From: Kribbella caucasensis
Lineage (GTDB): Bacteria; Actinomycetota; Actinomycetes; Propionibacteriales; Kribbellaceae
Assembly (NCBI RefSeq): GCF_004361855.1
Contig: NZ_SNWQ01000015.1
Location: 1 to 64,000 of the forward strand
DNA: 64,000 nucleotides
Reading direction: 5' to 3'
The translations under genes were made by a program, and so were the position numbers. The notes under the pieces are model-generated. The model did not search any database and was not told the DNA's origin. It worked only from the letters and a program-made list of their open reading frames with translations. How positions within the stretch are numbered: the stretch's first letter is position 1; each line of letters opens with the position of its first letter. Shown here in pieces: positions 1 to 8,418 of the stretch.

Positions 1-140
1 GCCTCACGAGCCACACCCGTCACACACGCCACACCGGTCACACGGCCGTAAACCCGCAGGCCAGAGCCCCAGGCAACGACTTTGCCGGGGCCCTGGACGG
101 CAACCATTGCCGCGAGCGAGGCCGAGGAGCACTATCGAGC

Positions 141-156
141 TGTGATGTGACTCACA
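141..156. promoter_or_regulatory. CRP/FNR-type operator upstream of the frd operon
   Basis: The sequence TGTGA-TGTGAC-TCACA is an exact match to the TGTGA-N6-TCACA consensus of Crp-family regulators. It lies 29 bp before the first ORF of the fumarate reductase operon, close enough that a bound protein would act on the promoter or block it. Control of a respiratory operon by a Crp homologue is plausible by analogy; the regulator itself is not in the window. Confidence 0.6.
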
Positions 157-184
157 TACAGCGACGGCCTCGAGGAGGTGGGTG

Positions 185-418
185 ATGACCGGCACCCTGA
201 CGCACTTCACCCAGGAGCGGGCACCGTGCGGGCGGCTAGTGGACGGTGATCGCAGCAAGGACGACGACTCCGAGGGCCTGAAGTTCGACGATGTGCACTG
301 GGCCTGCGGCTGCCGGACGATCCGGCACGAGTTCCACGACGGCAGCGTCCGGCTCAGGACCATCCGGCACGACGGCAAGGTGCTGATGGACGAGCACAGC
401 GGCGACCACGAGGCCTAG
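185..418 (+). CDS. Small hypothetical protein, first gene of the frd operon
   Basis: This 77-residue ORF is not a family I recognise. It is acidic and His-rich (several RHD/RHE/DEH clusters) and carries one CGC motif in the middle (WACGCRTIRHEF), so a metal-binding or redox accessory role is possible but not shown. The ATG at 185 is preferred over GTG 182 because GAGGAGG at 172-178 sits 6 nt before it. The stop codon at 416-418 is 4 nt before frdA, and the frdA ribosome-binding site (AGGAGG) overlaps this stop, so the two are translationally coupled. Position between the CRP-type site and frdA suggests co-expression with fumarate reductase. Confidence 0.65.
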   Translation: MTGTLTHFTQERAPCGRLVDGDRSKDDDSEGLKFDDVHWACGCRTIRHEFHDGSVRLRTIRHDGKVLMDEHSGDHEA

Positions 419-422
419 GAGG

Positions 423-2162
423 ATGTTTCACGACGTGGTGGTGATCGGGGGTGGCGGCGCCGGTTTGCGCGCCGCCATCGCCGTCGCCGAGACCAATCCG
501 CGGTTGAGCGTGGCGATCGTCTCGAAGGTCTATCCGATGCGCAGCCACACGGTGTCGGCCGAGGGCGGCGCCGCCGGAGTCGCCGCCGAGGACGACAGCC
601 TCGACGAGCACGCCTACGACACCGTCTCCGGTAGCGACTGGCTGTGCGACCAGGACGCCGTCGAGGCGTTCGTCCATGAGGCGCCCCGCGAACTGCTCCG
701 GCTCGAACACTGGGGCTGCCCGTGGAGCCGCCAGCCGGACGGGCGCATCGCCGTACGAGCCTTCGGTGGGATGAAGAAGAAGCGGACCTGGTTCGCCGCC
801 GACCGGACCGGATTCCACTTGCTGCACACGCTCTTCCAGACGGCGCTCTCGTACACCGACATCGTCCGGTACGACGAGTGGTACGTCACCAAGATCCTGG
901 TCGACGACGGACGCGCGTACGGCGTGGTCGCGATCGAACTGGCCACCGGGCGGATCGAGACCATCACCGCGAGCACCGTGATCGTGTGCACCGGCGGTTG
1001 CGGCCGCGTCTATCCGTTCACCACCAACGCCAACATCAAGACCGGGGACGGGATGGCACTCGCCTACCGGGCCGGTGCGCCGCTCAAGGACATGGAGTTC
1101 GTCCAGTACCACCCGACCGGCCTGCCGTTCACCGGCATCCTGATCACCGAGGCGGCCCGGGCCGAAGGCGGCTGGCTGCTCAACAAAGACGGCTACCGCT
1201 ATCTGCAGGACTACGACCTCGGCACCGCTTCACCCACTCCGGTGATGCGCAGCATGGAGCTGGGACCACGTGATCGACTCTCACAGGCCTTCGTGCACGA
1301 AATGGAAAAAGGCCGGACCATCGACACGCCGTACGGGCCGATCGTGCACCTGGATCTGCGTCACCTCGGCGCGAAACTGATCGACGCCAAGCTGCCGTTC
1401 GTCCGGGAGTTGTGCTCGAAGTACCAGAACATCGACCCGGTCTCCGAGCTGGTCCCGGTCCGCCCGGTCGTGCACTACATGATGGGCGGCGTCCACACCG
1501 ACATCCACGGCGCGACACCGGTCCAGGGCCTGTACGCCGCCGGCGAGACCGCCTGCGTCAGCATCAACGGGGCCAACCGGCTCGGGTCCAACTCGTTGCC
1601 GGAGTGCCTGGTGTTCGGGAACAGGGCCGGGCGAGCTGCAGCCGTGTTCGCCGGCCGGTACGGCGACGCCAACGTGCCACGCGCGATCCTGGCCCAAGGA
1701 CGCGACGAACAACGCCGGCTGGAGCAGGACCTCGGCCGGCACGCGAACGGACGCGAGCGGATCGCCGACATCCGTACCGAGATGCAGACCACGATGGAGA
1801 ACGGTACGGGGATCTACCGCGACCGCGACTCGATGGAGAAGGCGGCCGACAAGCTGCGGGAGTTGCAGGAGCGGTTCGCCAAGGCGGCGATCGACGACCA
1901 CAGCCAGACGTTCAACACCGAACTGGTGGCGCTGCTCGAGCTGTCGTTCATGCTGGATGTTGCCGAGAGCATCGTCGCCTGCGCACTGCGGCGGGAGGAA
2001 TCGCGCGGGGCACACCAGCGCACCGATTTCCCGGATCGTGACGACGACCGGTACCTGGCCCATTCGCTGATCCAGCGCGGATCCGACGGCACCGGGCGGG
2101 TCCGGTACCTCCCGGTGACGATCACCCGCTGGCCGCCGGGCGAACGCGTTTACGGGAGGTAG
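423..2162 (+). CDS. frdA: Fumarate reductase flavoprotein subunit
   Basis: Catalytic subunit that reduces fumarate to succinate (or runs in reverse) with covalently bound FAD. The 579-residue length is normal. The N terminus has the dinucleotide-binding GGGGAG motif (residues 9-14) and the RSHTVSAEGG segment whose His42 is the expected covalent FAD attachment site. The capping and active-site region shows HPTGLPFTG, TEAARAEGG and RDRLSQAF, and the C-terminal FAD motif reads YAAGETACVSINGANRLGSN. The segment RTWFAADRTGFHLLHTLFQT is typical of FrdA rather than of mitochondrial-type SdhA. A full frdABCD set in this window supports the assignment; operation as succinate dehydrogenase cannot be excluded. 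Confidence 0.93.
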   Translation: MFHDVVVIGGGGAGLRAAIAVAETNPRLSVAIVSKVYPMRSHTVSAEGGAAGVAAEDDSLDEHAYDTVSGSDWLCDQDAVEAFVHEAPRELLRLEHWGCPWSRQPDGRIAVRAFGGMKKKRTWFAADRTGFHLLHTLFQTALSYTDIVRYDEWYVTKILVDDGRAYGVVAIELATGRIETITASTVIVCTGGCGRVYPFTTNANIKTGDGMALAYRAGAPLKDMEFVQYHPTGLPFTGILITEAARAEGGWLLNKDGYRYLQDYDLGTASPTPVMRSMELGPRDRLSQAFVHEMEKGRTIDTPYGPIVHLDLRHLGAKLIDAKLPFVRELCSKYQNIDPVSELVPVRPVVHYMMGGVHTDIHGATPVQGLYAAGETACVSINGANRLGSNSLPECLVFGNRAGRAAAVFAGRYGDANVPRAILAQGRDEQRRLEQDLGRHANGRERIADIRTEMQTTMENGTGIYRDRDSMEKAADKLRELQERFAKAAIDDHSQTFNTELVALLELSFMLDVAESIVACALRREESRGAHQRTDFPDRDDDRYLAHSLIQRGSDGTGRVRYLPVTITRWPPGERVYGR

Positions 2163-2165
2163 ACG

Positions 2166-2909
2166 ATGGCAGACCGGATCACCCTCGAAGTCGCACGCTT
2201 CCGGCCGGAACTCGACACCGAACCGGTGCTGCAGTCGTACGAGGTCCCGCTGCGCGAGCACTGGGCGGTCCTCGACGGTCTCAGCTACATCAAGGATCAC
2301 CTGGACGGCACGCTCTCGTTCCGCTGGTCGTGCCGGATGGGCATCTGCGGCAGTTGCGGGATGACCGTGAACGGCGATCCGCAGCTGACCTGTGCCACCT
2401 TCCTCACCGACTACGCGCCCGGGCCGATCCGGATCGAGCCGTTGCGCAACTTCCCGGTCGTCCGCGACCTGATCGTCGACATCGACGACTTCATGGCCAA
2501 GCTGCCGACCGTCAAACCGTGGCTGATCCGCGACGTGCACTCGCCGATCGAGGAAGGCGAGTATCTGCAGACGCCCGATGAACTGGACGAGTACAAGCAG
2601 TACAGCATGTGCATCAACTGCATGCTGTGCTACTCGGCCTGCCCGGTCTACGCGCTCGAACCGACCTTCATCGGCCCGGCGGCGATCGCATTGGCCCAGC
2701 GGTACAACCTCGACTCGCGGGACGAGGGCGCTTCCGAACGTGCGGAAGTACTGGCCTCGCCCGAAGGGATCTGGTCCTGCACGTTCGTCGGTGAGTGCAG
2801 CGCCGCGTGTCCGAAGGGCGTCGACCCGGCCGGCGCGATCCAGCGGTACAAGCTCACCGCGGCGACCAAGTCGATCAAGGATCTGCTCATGCCCAGGAGT
2901 GCGCGATGA
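2166..2909 (+). CDS. frdB: Fumarate reductase iron-sulfur subunit
   Basis: Electron-transfer subunit between the quinone-binding anchors and FrdA, 247 residues. The N-terminal plant-type ferredoxin domain has the [2Fe-2S] ligands in SCRMGICGSCGM and a later Cys in LTCATF. The C-terminal half has CINCMLCYSACP for the [4Fe-4S] cluster and CTFVGECSAACPKGVDP for the remaining ligands of the [3Fe-4S]/[4Fe-4S] pair. It starts 3 nt after frdA and its stop overlaps the frdC start (ATGA), so the genes are tightly coupled. Confidence 0.93.
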   Translation: MADRITLEVARFRPELDTEPVLQSYEVPLREHWAVLDGLSYIKDHLDGTLSFRWSCRMGICGSCGMTVNGDPQLTCATFLTDYAPGPIRIEPLRNFPVVRDLIVDIDDFMAKLPTVKPWLIRDVHSPIEEGEYLQTPDELDEYKQYSMCINCMLCYSACPVYALEPTFIGPAAIALAQRYNLDSRDEGASERAEVLASPEGIWSCTFVGECSAACPKGVDPAGAIQRYKLTAATKSIKDLLMPRSAR

Positions 2910-3286
2910 CCGCGTACCACCGGCCGATCCCCATCCTCTGGTGGACCGAACGTTGGTCGTACCTGCTTTTCGTACTGCGTGAACTAAGCAGCGTTTTCGT
3001 CGCCTGGTTCGTCGTGTATCTGCTGCTACTGATCAACGCGATCAGCGACGGGCCCGCGGCGTACGACGAGTTCGTCGAGCGGAGCGGGCATTGGTGGGTG
3101 GTCGCGATCAACGTGATCGCGTTGCTCTTCGTGCTCCTGCATACGGTGACCTGGTTCGGGCTGGCGCCGAAGGCGATGGTCGTGAAGCTGCAGGGCCGCC
3201 GCGTTCCGCCGCGAGCGATCCTGGCCGCGCATTACGCGGCCTGGTTGTTGCTGTCGGCCATCACAGCATGGGTGATCTTGCGTTGA
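2906..3286 (+). CDS. frdC: Fumarate reductase membrane anchor subunit C
   Basis: A 126-residue integral membrane protein with three hydrophobic segments (around residues 20-47, 65-86 and 105-126) and the conserved N-terminal RPIPILWWTERWSYLLFVLRE. It anchors FrdAB and helps bind quinone. The ATG at 2906 overlaps the frdB stop by 4 nt. The reading frame is complete, but the gene that should follow directly, frdD, lies 2.7 kb downstream because mobile DNA begins within a few bases of the frdC stop. Confidence 0.88.
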   Translation: MTAYHRPIPILWWTERWSYLLFVLRELSSVFVAWFVVYLLLLINAISDGPAAYDEFVERSGHWWVVAINVIALLFVLLHTVTWFGLAPKAMVVKLQGRRVPPRAILAAHYAAWLLLSAITAWVILR

Positions 3287-3502
3287 CGTCCTCCCCGCCA
3301 TGAACGGCGAGGATTCCAACCACTACGCGGAGGTAGCGAGTTGAGGTTCACGCTTCGGCGAGACCCGTACGGGCGTCTCTCGGCGCGCACTGACGGCCCG
3401 TCCGGCCGCGATGTTCACTGCCGCGTTCACGTCCGCGTTGGCCCGATGGCCGCAGGCTGCGCACCGGAATACCGCTTGGATGCCCCTATGTTTGTCAAGC
3501 GG

Positions 3503-4627
3503 TCATGCGGCGGCTGGCAGCTGTTGTTCGGCGTTGCCGGGAGCTGGTCGCAGGAGGGGATAGACCTCGCGGGCGACATACCGTTTGAGACAGCGGATGA
3601 TCTCGCGTCGGGTCTTGCCTTCGGCCAGCCGGCGGTCCCGGTAGGCGCGGGTGGGGGCGTGCCAGCGCAGGCGGGTGAGCACGATGCGATACAGCGCGGC
3701 GTTGGCTTGCCGGTCGCCACCGTAGTTGAGGCGCATGCGCTGGGTTTTCCCCGAGGACGCCTCAACCGGGCTGGTGCCGCACAGGGCGGCGAAGGACGCC
3801 TCCGTGCCCAGCCGGTCGGGGTTGTCGCCGGCGGTGATCAGCAAAGCCGCGGCGTTGTCCGGGCCGATACCCATCCGCTCCAGCAGCCGGGGCGTGTGTG
3901 CACCGATGACGGCGGTCAACCGACGGTTCAGCTCGTCGACCTCGCTGGTCAGCCGTTGGATCCGGGTCGCCAGCAGCGCCAACGTGTAGCGGGCGACATC
4001 GGCGGTATCGCCATCACGCTCCTCGTCGGTGGGTGCCAGCCCAGCGCAGCGGCGAATCAGGATCGGAGTGGTCAGCGAGGCCAGCGAGTCGCGCAGGCCG
4101 GCGTCGGCCGACACCAGCACCGCCTTGAGTTGGTTGATCGCCTGGGTGCGGGCCTTGACCGCGGAATCCTTGGCCAGTTTGAGCATCCGGACCATCTCGG
4201 CCGGCCCGTCGCCGGTTTTCGCGGTCGCGGTGGCGCGGCCGGAGATCACCGCCTGGGCGGCGGCCTGCGCGTCGATGGTGTCGGTCTTGCCGCGCCGCCG
4301 GCGGGTGGCCTTGTCAGGGTGGTTGACCTCCACTACCTCGACGCCCTCGGTGAGCAGGTAGCGGGTCAGTCCGGCACCGTAAGAGCCGGTGCATTCCACC
4401 CCGGCTCGGCGTACCAGGCCCAGGCCGCGAGCCCAGCCCAGCAGACTCCGGTAGCCGGCCGTGGTGGTGGGGAATGCCTTGCTGTCGATCACCCGGCCCA
4501 GCACGGTCACCACGGCGGCGACGTGCGTGTCCTTGTGGGTGTCCACACCGAGCACCACCTCCTCGGCGAAGGCATCGGTATCGGTATCGGATTGGTTGGT
4601 CGCCACCGTCTGGGGCATGCTGGTCAT
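3503..4627 (-). CDS. IS110-family transposase (bridge RNA-guided recombinase)
   Basis: A 374-residue DEDD/serine recombinase. The N-terminal RuvC-like domain shows VVLGVDTHKDTHVAAVV (Asp29), GVECTGSYG and DTIDAQAAA. The C-terminal Tnp_20 domain shows FAALCGTSPVEASSGKTQ, with the SSG serine region and the usual RMRLNYGGDRQANAALY block. ATG 4627 is chosen because AGGAG lies about 9 nt upstream; an upstream GTG at 4657 is possible. It is complete with no frameshift, so the element may still be mobile. Confidence 0.93.
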   Translation of the reverse strand: MTSMPQTVATNQSDTDTDAFAEEVVLGVDTHKDTHVAAVVTVLGRVIDSKAFPTTTAGYRSLLGWARGLGLVRRAGVECTGSYGAGLTRYLLTEGVEVVEVNHPDKATRRRRGKTDTIDAQAAAQAVISGRATATAKTGDGPAEMVRMLKLAKDSAVKARTQAINQLKAVLVSADAGLRDSLASLTTPILIRRCAGLAPTDEERDGDTADVARYTLALLATRIQRLTSEVDELNRRLTAVIGAHTPRLLERMGIGPDNAAALLITAGDNPDRLGTEASFAALCGTSPVEASSGKTQRMRLNYGGDRQANAALYRIVLTRLRWHAPTRAYRDRRLAEGKTRREIIRCLKRYVAREVYPLLRPAPGNAEQQLPAAA

Positions 4628-4669
4628 GGCTGTCGGACTCCTGTTCGGTACGGGCACACGATGGCCAAC

Positions 4670-4860
4670 ACCGGTCCGGCAGGGGCGGTCAAAGCTGTGA
4701 TGGCGCCTTGTTCACGGCAAGGCCCCTATTGGGACACGCTCCGCCGGTCCGGTGGCGGCAAGCACTGTCCCGGACCACAGTCGACAGATCCAAGCCAGGA
4801 CACTCCGGTCTGCTCTCGCGCGAGTCAAACCACGGTCCGGGACAGCACACCATGATCCTC
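4670..4860 (-). ncRNA. Predicted IS110 bridge RNA with readable target and donor guides
   Basis: The 5' non-coding end of IS110 forms the expected two-loop structure. The target loop is closed by an 11-bp perfect stem (4834-4844 with 4766-4776). Inside it CGCGAGAGC (minus strand, 4820-4812) is identical to the target bases left of the insertion (4872-4864), and GCTTGG (4795-4790) is complementary to CCAAGC on the right (3479-3474). In the second loop ATAGGGGC (4739-4732) equals the element's right end (3489-3482), and TCACAGCT (4700-4693) is complementary to AGCTGTGA at the left junction (4866-4859). Guides read in the order left-target, right-target, left-donor, right-donor, as known for IS621-type bridge RNAs. 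Ends of the transcript are estimated. Confidence 0.8.
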
Positions 4861-6002
4861 ACAGCTCTCGCGGTTGTCCGGTGCGCAGTGCCCACAGACG
4901 CTACAGGTCTGCGACGTGTACGCAGGATTCACTTTCTCGACCCGGCCGGCGGCCTTGTGCTCCAGGCGCTGCACGAGCAGCCCCCAGCCGTTGGCCAGGA
5001 TGCCGCGGTCCAGTCCGGCTTTGGCGCGGCGACGGTTCGGCAGGTACCTCCCTGGTCGTTCCGGATCGGGTTTGGGTTTGGTCCGTCTGGTCATCGGTGC
5101 GACGCGCAGGTCCTCGACCCGGATGACGTCGAACTGCCGGGCGAGGTCGGTGCTGGTCTTCTCCACCCAGTCCTTGCGCCGGTCACCGGCGCGGGCCTGC
5201 AGCTTCGCGATCGCGGCCTTGACCCGCTCCCGGCGCTTGGAGCGGGGGCGGCAGCGGGCAAGACGGCGCTGCAGGTGCTTCAGCCGTGCCTGCTCGCCCT
5301 CCGACAGCCCGGGGCACAACAAGAGTTCGCCGGTGGACAGGGCGGCCGAGACGGTGACGCCGCGGTCCACCCCGACCACCTCACCCGTACCCGGTGCGGG
5401 GATCGGCTCCGGGATGACGGCGAAGGCGATGTGCCAGCGACCCGCCCGGTCGCGGGTGATGCGGTACGACTTCGCGTCGGGGATCGCTCGGGACAGCCGG
5501 AACCGCACCCAGCCGACCTTCGGCACGTTGACTTTGGCCCACTTCCGGTTCAGCCTGACGATCCGAGACGCCTGGGAGCCGACGATACGGAACCCCTCGT
5601 GCAGCCCGGCTTTGCGCCAGGTCGGCCGCCGGTGGGTGCCTGCGTAGAAGTTCTTGACCGCCTGGTCGAAGTCTCGCAGCGCCTGTTGTTGCACGGTTTG
5701 CGACCCGGCCCGCAACCAGCCGAACGCGGCTCGGGCCTCGGTCAGTTGCCGGGCCTGCTCCACGTACCCGGGTGTCGGGCGTTTGTCGGGGGTCCACATC
5801 GACCACTGCTCGAGAGCCAGGTTCCACACGTACCGGGCTTGCCGGCATTGCGCCAGCAACGCAGCTTCCTGCGCGGGAGTCGGGTCCAGCCGGTATCGGG
5901 ACATGCCACTGATCCAATCAGCCGGGACCGACAGTTCCCCGAAGGGAGGCAGTCGCGGTTCCTCCCCGCCCTAAAGGACGGGGTTTCCCCGCGTCTAATC
6001 CG

Positions 6003-6350
6003 ATGAAGACTCGACCCGAACCCTTTCTGTGGTTGCTGTTCAGCGCCGGGGGCATGGCCGCGGCGCTGATGATCCCGGTCCTGCTCTTCCTGTTCGGAGT
6101 GGCGTTTCCGTTGGACTGGATCAGCCCTCCCGACCACGCGCACCTGTACGCCGTACTGCATCACCCGATCACTCGACTGGTGCTCTTCGGGCTCTGCGTG
6201 CTGGCGTTGTTCCATTGGGCGCACCGCTTCCGCTTCACCTTGTACGACGGACTGCAGCTGAAGAGGTTCAGTGCTTTGATCATCGCGCTGTGTTACGGCG
6301 GAGCCGTCGCCGGGTCGGTCGTCTCCGCCGTTCTCCTGCTCAGCGTGTGA
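6003..6350 (+). CDS. frdD: Fumarate reductase membrane anchor subunit D
   Basis: A 115-residue membrane protein with three hydrophobic segments and the FrdD signature EPFLWLLFSAGGM at residues 6-18, followed by HHPITRLVLFGLCVLALFHWAHRFRF. It completes the fumarate reductase anchor with FrdC. The start at 6003 lies directly against the right end of the TnpB element and no good ribosome-binding site is visible in the element-derived sequence before it, so coupling to frdC has been lost. The N terminus before EPFLW is short compared with what I recall of mycobacterial FrdD, so a few residues may have been removed. The gene ends tail to tail with the phoD relic (TGATCA). Confidence 0.87.
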   Translation: MKTRPEPFLWLLFSAGGMAAALMIPVLLFLFGVAFPLDWISPPDHAHLYAVLHHPITRLVLFGLCVLALFHWAHRFRFTLYDGLQLKRFSALIIALCYGGAVAGSVVSAVLLLSV

Positions 6351-7948
6351 TCAGATCTTGACGGCTCCAGGGCGGCCGTCTTCCACCACGAAGGACGCGT
6401 AGGTGTACTTCGGGGCGTCGGCGCGACTGACCGTGGTGACCATCCGCAGGTCGGTGCGGAACTGGTCGCGGTCGATCGTGCAGCGGACGTAGCCCCGGCG
6501 GTCGCCGTCGAAGAACTTGATGTGCGGGTTGTACTTGATCATCGGCCCGTAATAAGGCCCGTACACCTCGCCGTCGCCGTTGCTGGTCAGCGACGTGCCG
6601 ACGAACTCGGTCGCGACCACTGGCGTCCCCTCGCGATCGAAGTTCGCGTGGATGTCGTTGACGAAGGTGGAGTGCCAGTCGCCGGTGACGACGACCGGGT
6701 TGCGGGTGTCCGCCTGGTCCCAGGCCTCGATCAGTCGTTGCCGTGCGCCCGGGAACCCGTCCCACGCGTCGTGCCAGAGAAGGTTGCCGTCGGCACCGTC
6801 GTGGTCGAGCCGGCCGACCATCACGTTGCTGGCGAGCACGTCCCACTGGGCCCGCGAGCGCTTCAGGCCGTCGTACAGCCACTTCTCCTGGGTCTTGCCG
6901 AGCATCGTGATCGACGGGTCGTACCCACCTCGCAGGCGTCGGCCTCGCCCCAGCCGCACGGCGGGATGCTGCGGTACTGCCGGCCGTCGACGACGTCGAA
7001 CTGCGCGAGGTCGCCCCACTGGAGCCGCCGGTAGATCCGCGGTCCCTCACCGACAGGGCGCGCGGGTCGGCGTACCGGCTGGTGCTCGTACCACGCCTGG
7101 TACGCGGCGGCCCGCAGGGCGGTGATGTCACCCTCGTACTGCGACTGGTTGTTGGCGTAGTCGTTCTGGACCTCGTGGTCGTCCCAGGTCACCATCCACG
7201 GGAAGCGCGCGTGCGCCTTCTGCAGATCCGGGTCGCTCTTGTAGAGCGCGTACTGCATCCGCCAACGGTCCACGTCGCGCGGCGCCTGCTGCAGGACGGC
7301 CGGCACGGGGGTCTTCCGGTAGCCGCCGTCGGCCGGGATACCGCCCTCGTAGACGTAGTCGCCGAGGTGCAGGACGAGATCCAGGTCCTCGTTGGCCATG
7401 TGCCTGAGCGCCGAGTAGTAGCCGCTCGACCACTCCTGGCAGGACGCGAAGGCGAACTTCACCTCGGCGTGCCGACCGGTGCGGACCGGCGCAGTACGGG
7501 TGCGGCCGATCGGCGACACGTCCGAGCGGTACTTGAACCGGTAGAACCACTCGCGGTCCGGTGCCAGCCCGTCCACCTCGACGTGGACCGAGTGGGCGAG
7601 CTCGGGCAGCGCCCACGTCGTACCGGTCCGGATGATGCGGCGGAAGCCCTCGTCGAGCGCGATCTGCCACTCGATCGGCACCTTCGTCGGCGGCATACCG
7701 CCACCGGGCACGAACAGGTCCGGGACCAGCCGGGTCCACAGCACGACCCCGGTCGACGTCGGGTCACCACTGGCGACACCGAGCGTGAACGGGTAGTTCC
7801 CGCCGGCCGTCCTGGGGGTCGCGTTGGCCTGGTCGACCGGCAACTGGGCGAGCGCCGCGACCCCGGCCACACCTCCAACAGCAGCGAGGAACTTGCGACG
7901 ATCTAGTGCTCCGACACGGGGCACTGGCTCTGCACTGGGCGGTGTCAT
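6351..7948 (-). pseudogene. phoD: PhoD-type alkaline phosphatase, frameshifted
   Basis: Two frames together encode a secreted PhoD-like phosphodiesterase/phosphatase. The 5' frame (from ATG 7948) has a Tat signal (DRRKFLAAVGGVAG), the domain start YPFTLGVASGDPTSTGVVLWTRL and metal-site motifs HLGDYVYEG and WDDHEVQND. At about 6921-6930 it shifts: the protein reads ADACEVG, then GYDPSITMLGKTQEKWLYDGL in another frame, which carries VTGDWHSTFVNDIHANFD and runs to 6351. One G missing from a GGG run explains this. It may be a true pseudogene, phase-variable, or a sequencing error. A complete paralogue lies at 21212-22783. Confidence 0.85.
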
Positions 7949-8039
7949 GCGCCGCACGCTAACGCCGATTGGTGACATCGAGACGACTTTCGAGTGTCGC
8001 AACGGAGACCCGGCATGGCGGCCTCGATAGCCTCAGTTC

Positions 8040-8408
8040 ATGCCGTCGATTCTGCACATCGCCTTCGTCGAGGAGTGGAACGCCGCCCGGGCAGCGGGCA
8101 GCTACCGGATCTCCAGCCGGGGCAAGAGCCTCGATGACGGGGCGACCTTCATCCACGCGTCCCGGCCGGAGCAGGTCGCGATGGTGGCCAACTTCGCCTA
8201 CGACGACGTGACCGAGCCGCTCTGCCTGCTGGTGATCGACACCGAGCGCCTGGTGTCCGCGCTGTGCGACGAGGATCTGGACGGGACCGGGATGTCGTTC
8301 CCGCACATCTACGGCCCGCTCAACCTGGACGCGGTCGTCGACGTGCTGCCGTATGAGCGCGGTACCGACGGGCTGTGGCCGGAAGTCGACGCGCAGGTCG
8401 TATCCTGA
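8040..8408 (+). CDS. DUF952 family protein
   Basis: A 122-residue cytoplasmic protein matching the DUF952 fold family (often annotated glutathione S-transferase domain-like). Typical elements are LHIAFVEEWNAARAAGSYR at the N terminus, DGATFIHASRPEQV, PLCLLVIDTERL and FPHIYGPLNLDAVVDVLPY. Function of the family is not established. It ends 10 bp before the RNase P RNA and starts about 90 bp from the divergent phoD relic. Confidence 0.85.
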   Translation: MPSILHIAFVEEWNAARAAGSYRISSRGKSLDDGATFIHASRPEQVAMVANFAYDDVTEPLCLLVIDTERLVSALCDEDLDGTGMSFPHIYGPLNLDAVVDVLPYERGTDGLWPEVDAQVVS

Positions 8409-8418
8409 CTCCAGGAAC

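Larger units (their letters stand above)
3479..4863 (-). mobile_element. IS110-family insertion sequence inserted in tnpB
   Basis: A 1385-bp element bounded by the two halves of tnpB. It has no terminal inverted repeats and no obvious target duplication, as expected for IS110. The transposase lies near its 3' end and about 235 bp of non-coding sequence precede the transposase start, the arrangement of IS110-group elements that carry the bridge RNA upstream. The right end reads ATAGGGGCAT then CC; the left junction reads GAGAG, CT, GTGAGG. The border may shift by one or two bases because the core dinucleotide is shared. Confidence 0.85.
3323..5904 (-). pseudogene. tnpB: TnpB RNA-guided nuclease gene, split by the IS110 insertion
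   Basis: The 5' part (5904 down to 4864) begins MSRYRLDPTPAQEAALLAQC and contains the RuvC-like Asp in VVGVDRGV (near residue 178) and Glu in IRVEDLRV (near residue 263). It ends inside the zinc finger at SQTCSVCGHCAPDNRES, then runs into IS110 sequence and stops at 4825. The 3' part lies on the other side of IS110 at 3323-3478 in the same strand: QAVFRCAACGHRANADVNAA, which supplies the second Cys pair and the final RuvC Asp. Joining 4864 to 3478 restores an uninterrupted frame (RES-QAVFRC). Both catalytic halves look sound, so inactivation is due to the insertion and is probably recent. Confidence 0.88.
3289..5998 (-). mobile_element. IS200/IS605-like TnpB element between frdC and frdD, itself interrupted by IS110
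   Basis: The segment between the frdC stop and frdD start carries hairpin ends of the kind seen in IS200/IS605-family elements: at 3289-3313 an imperfect hairpin (TCCT..CGCC paired with GGCG..AGGA), and at 5964-5983 CCCCG/CGGGG with inner CCT/AGG. The motif TCCTCCCCGCC occurs at both ends. No tnpA transposase is present, so movement would require one in trans. The 3' end of tnpB plus the 3289-3480 end is where the guide RNA (omega/reRNA) of such elements normally lies; I cannot fold it fully by eye. Exact borders are approximate. Confidence 0.72.

Noticed and set aside
3341..4855. Long plus-strand open frame of 504 codons across the IS110 element
   Set aside because: It is antisense to the IS110 transposase, has no ribosome site and its composition is Gln/Gly/Arg-rich as typical of shadow frames.
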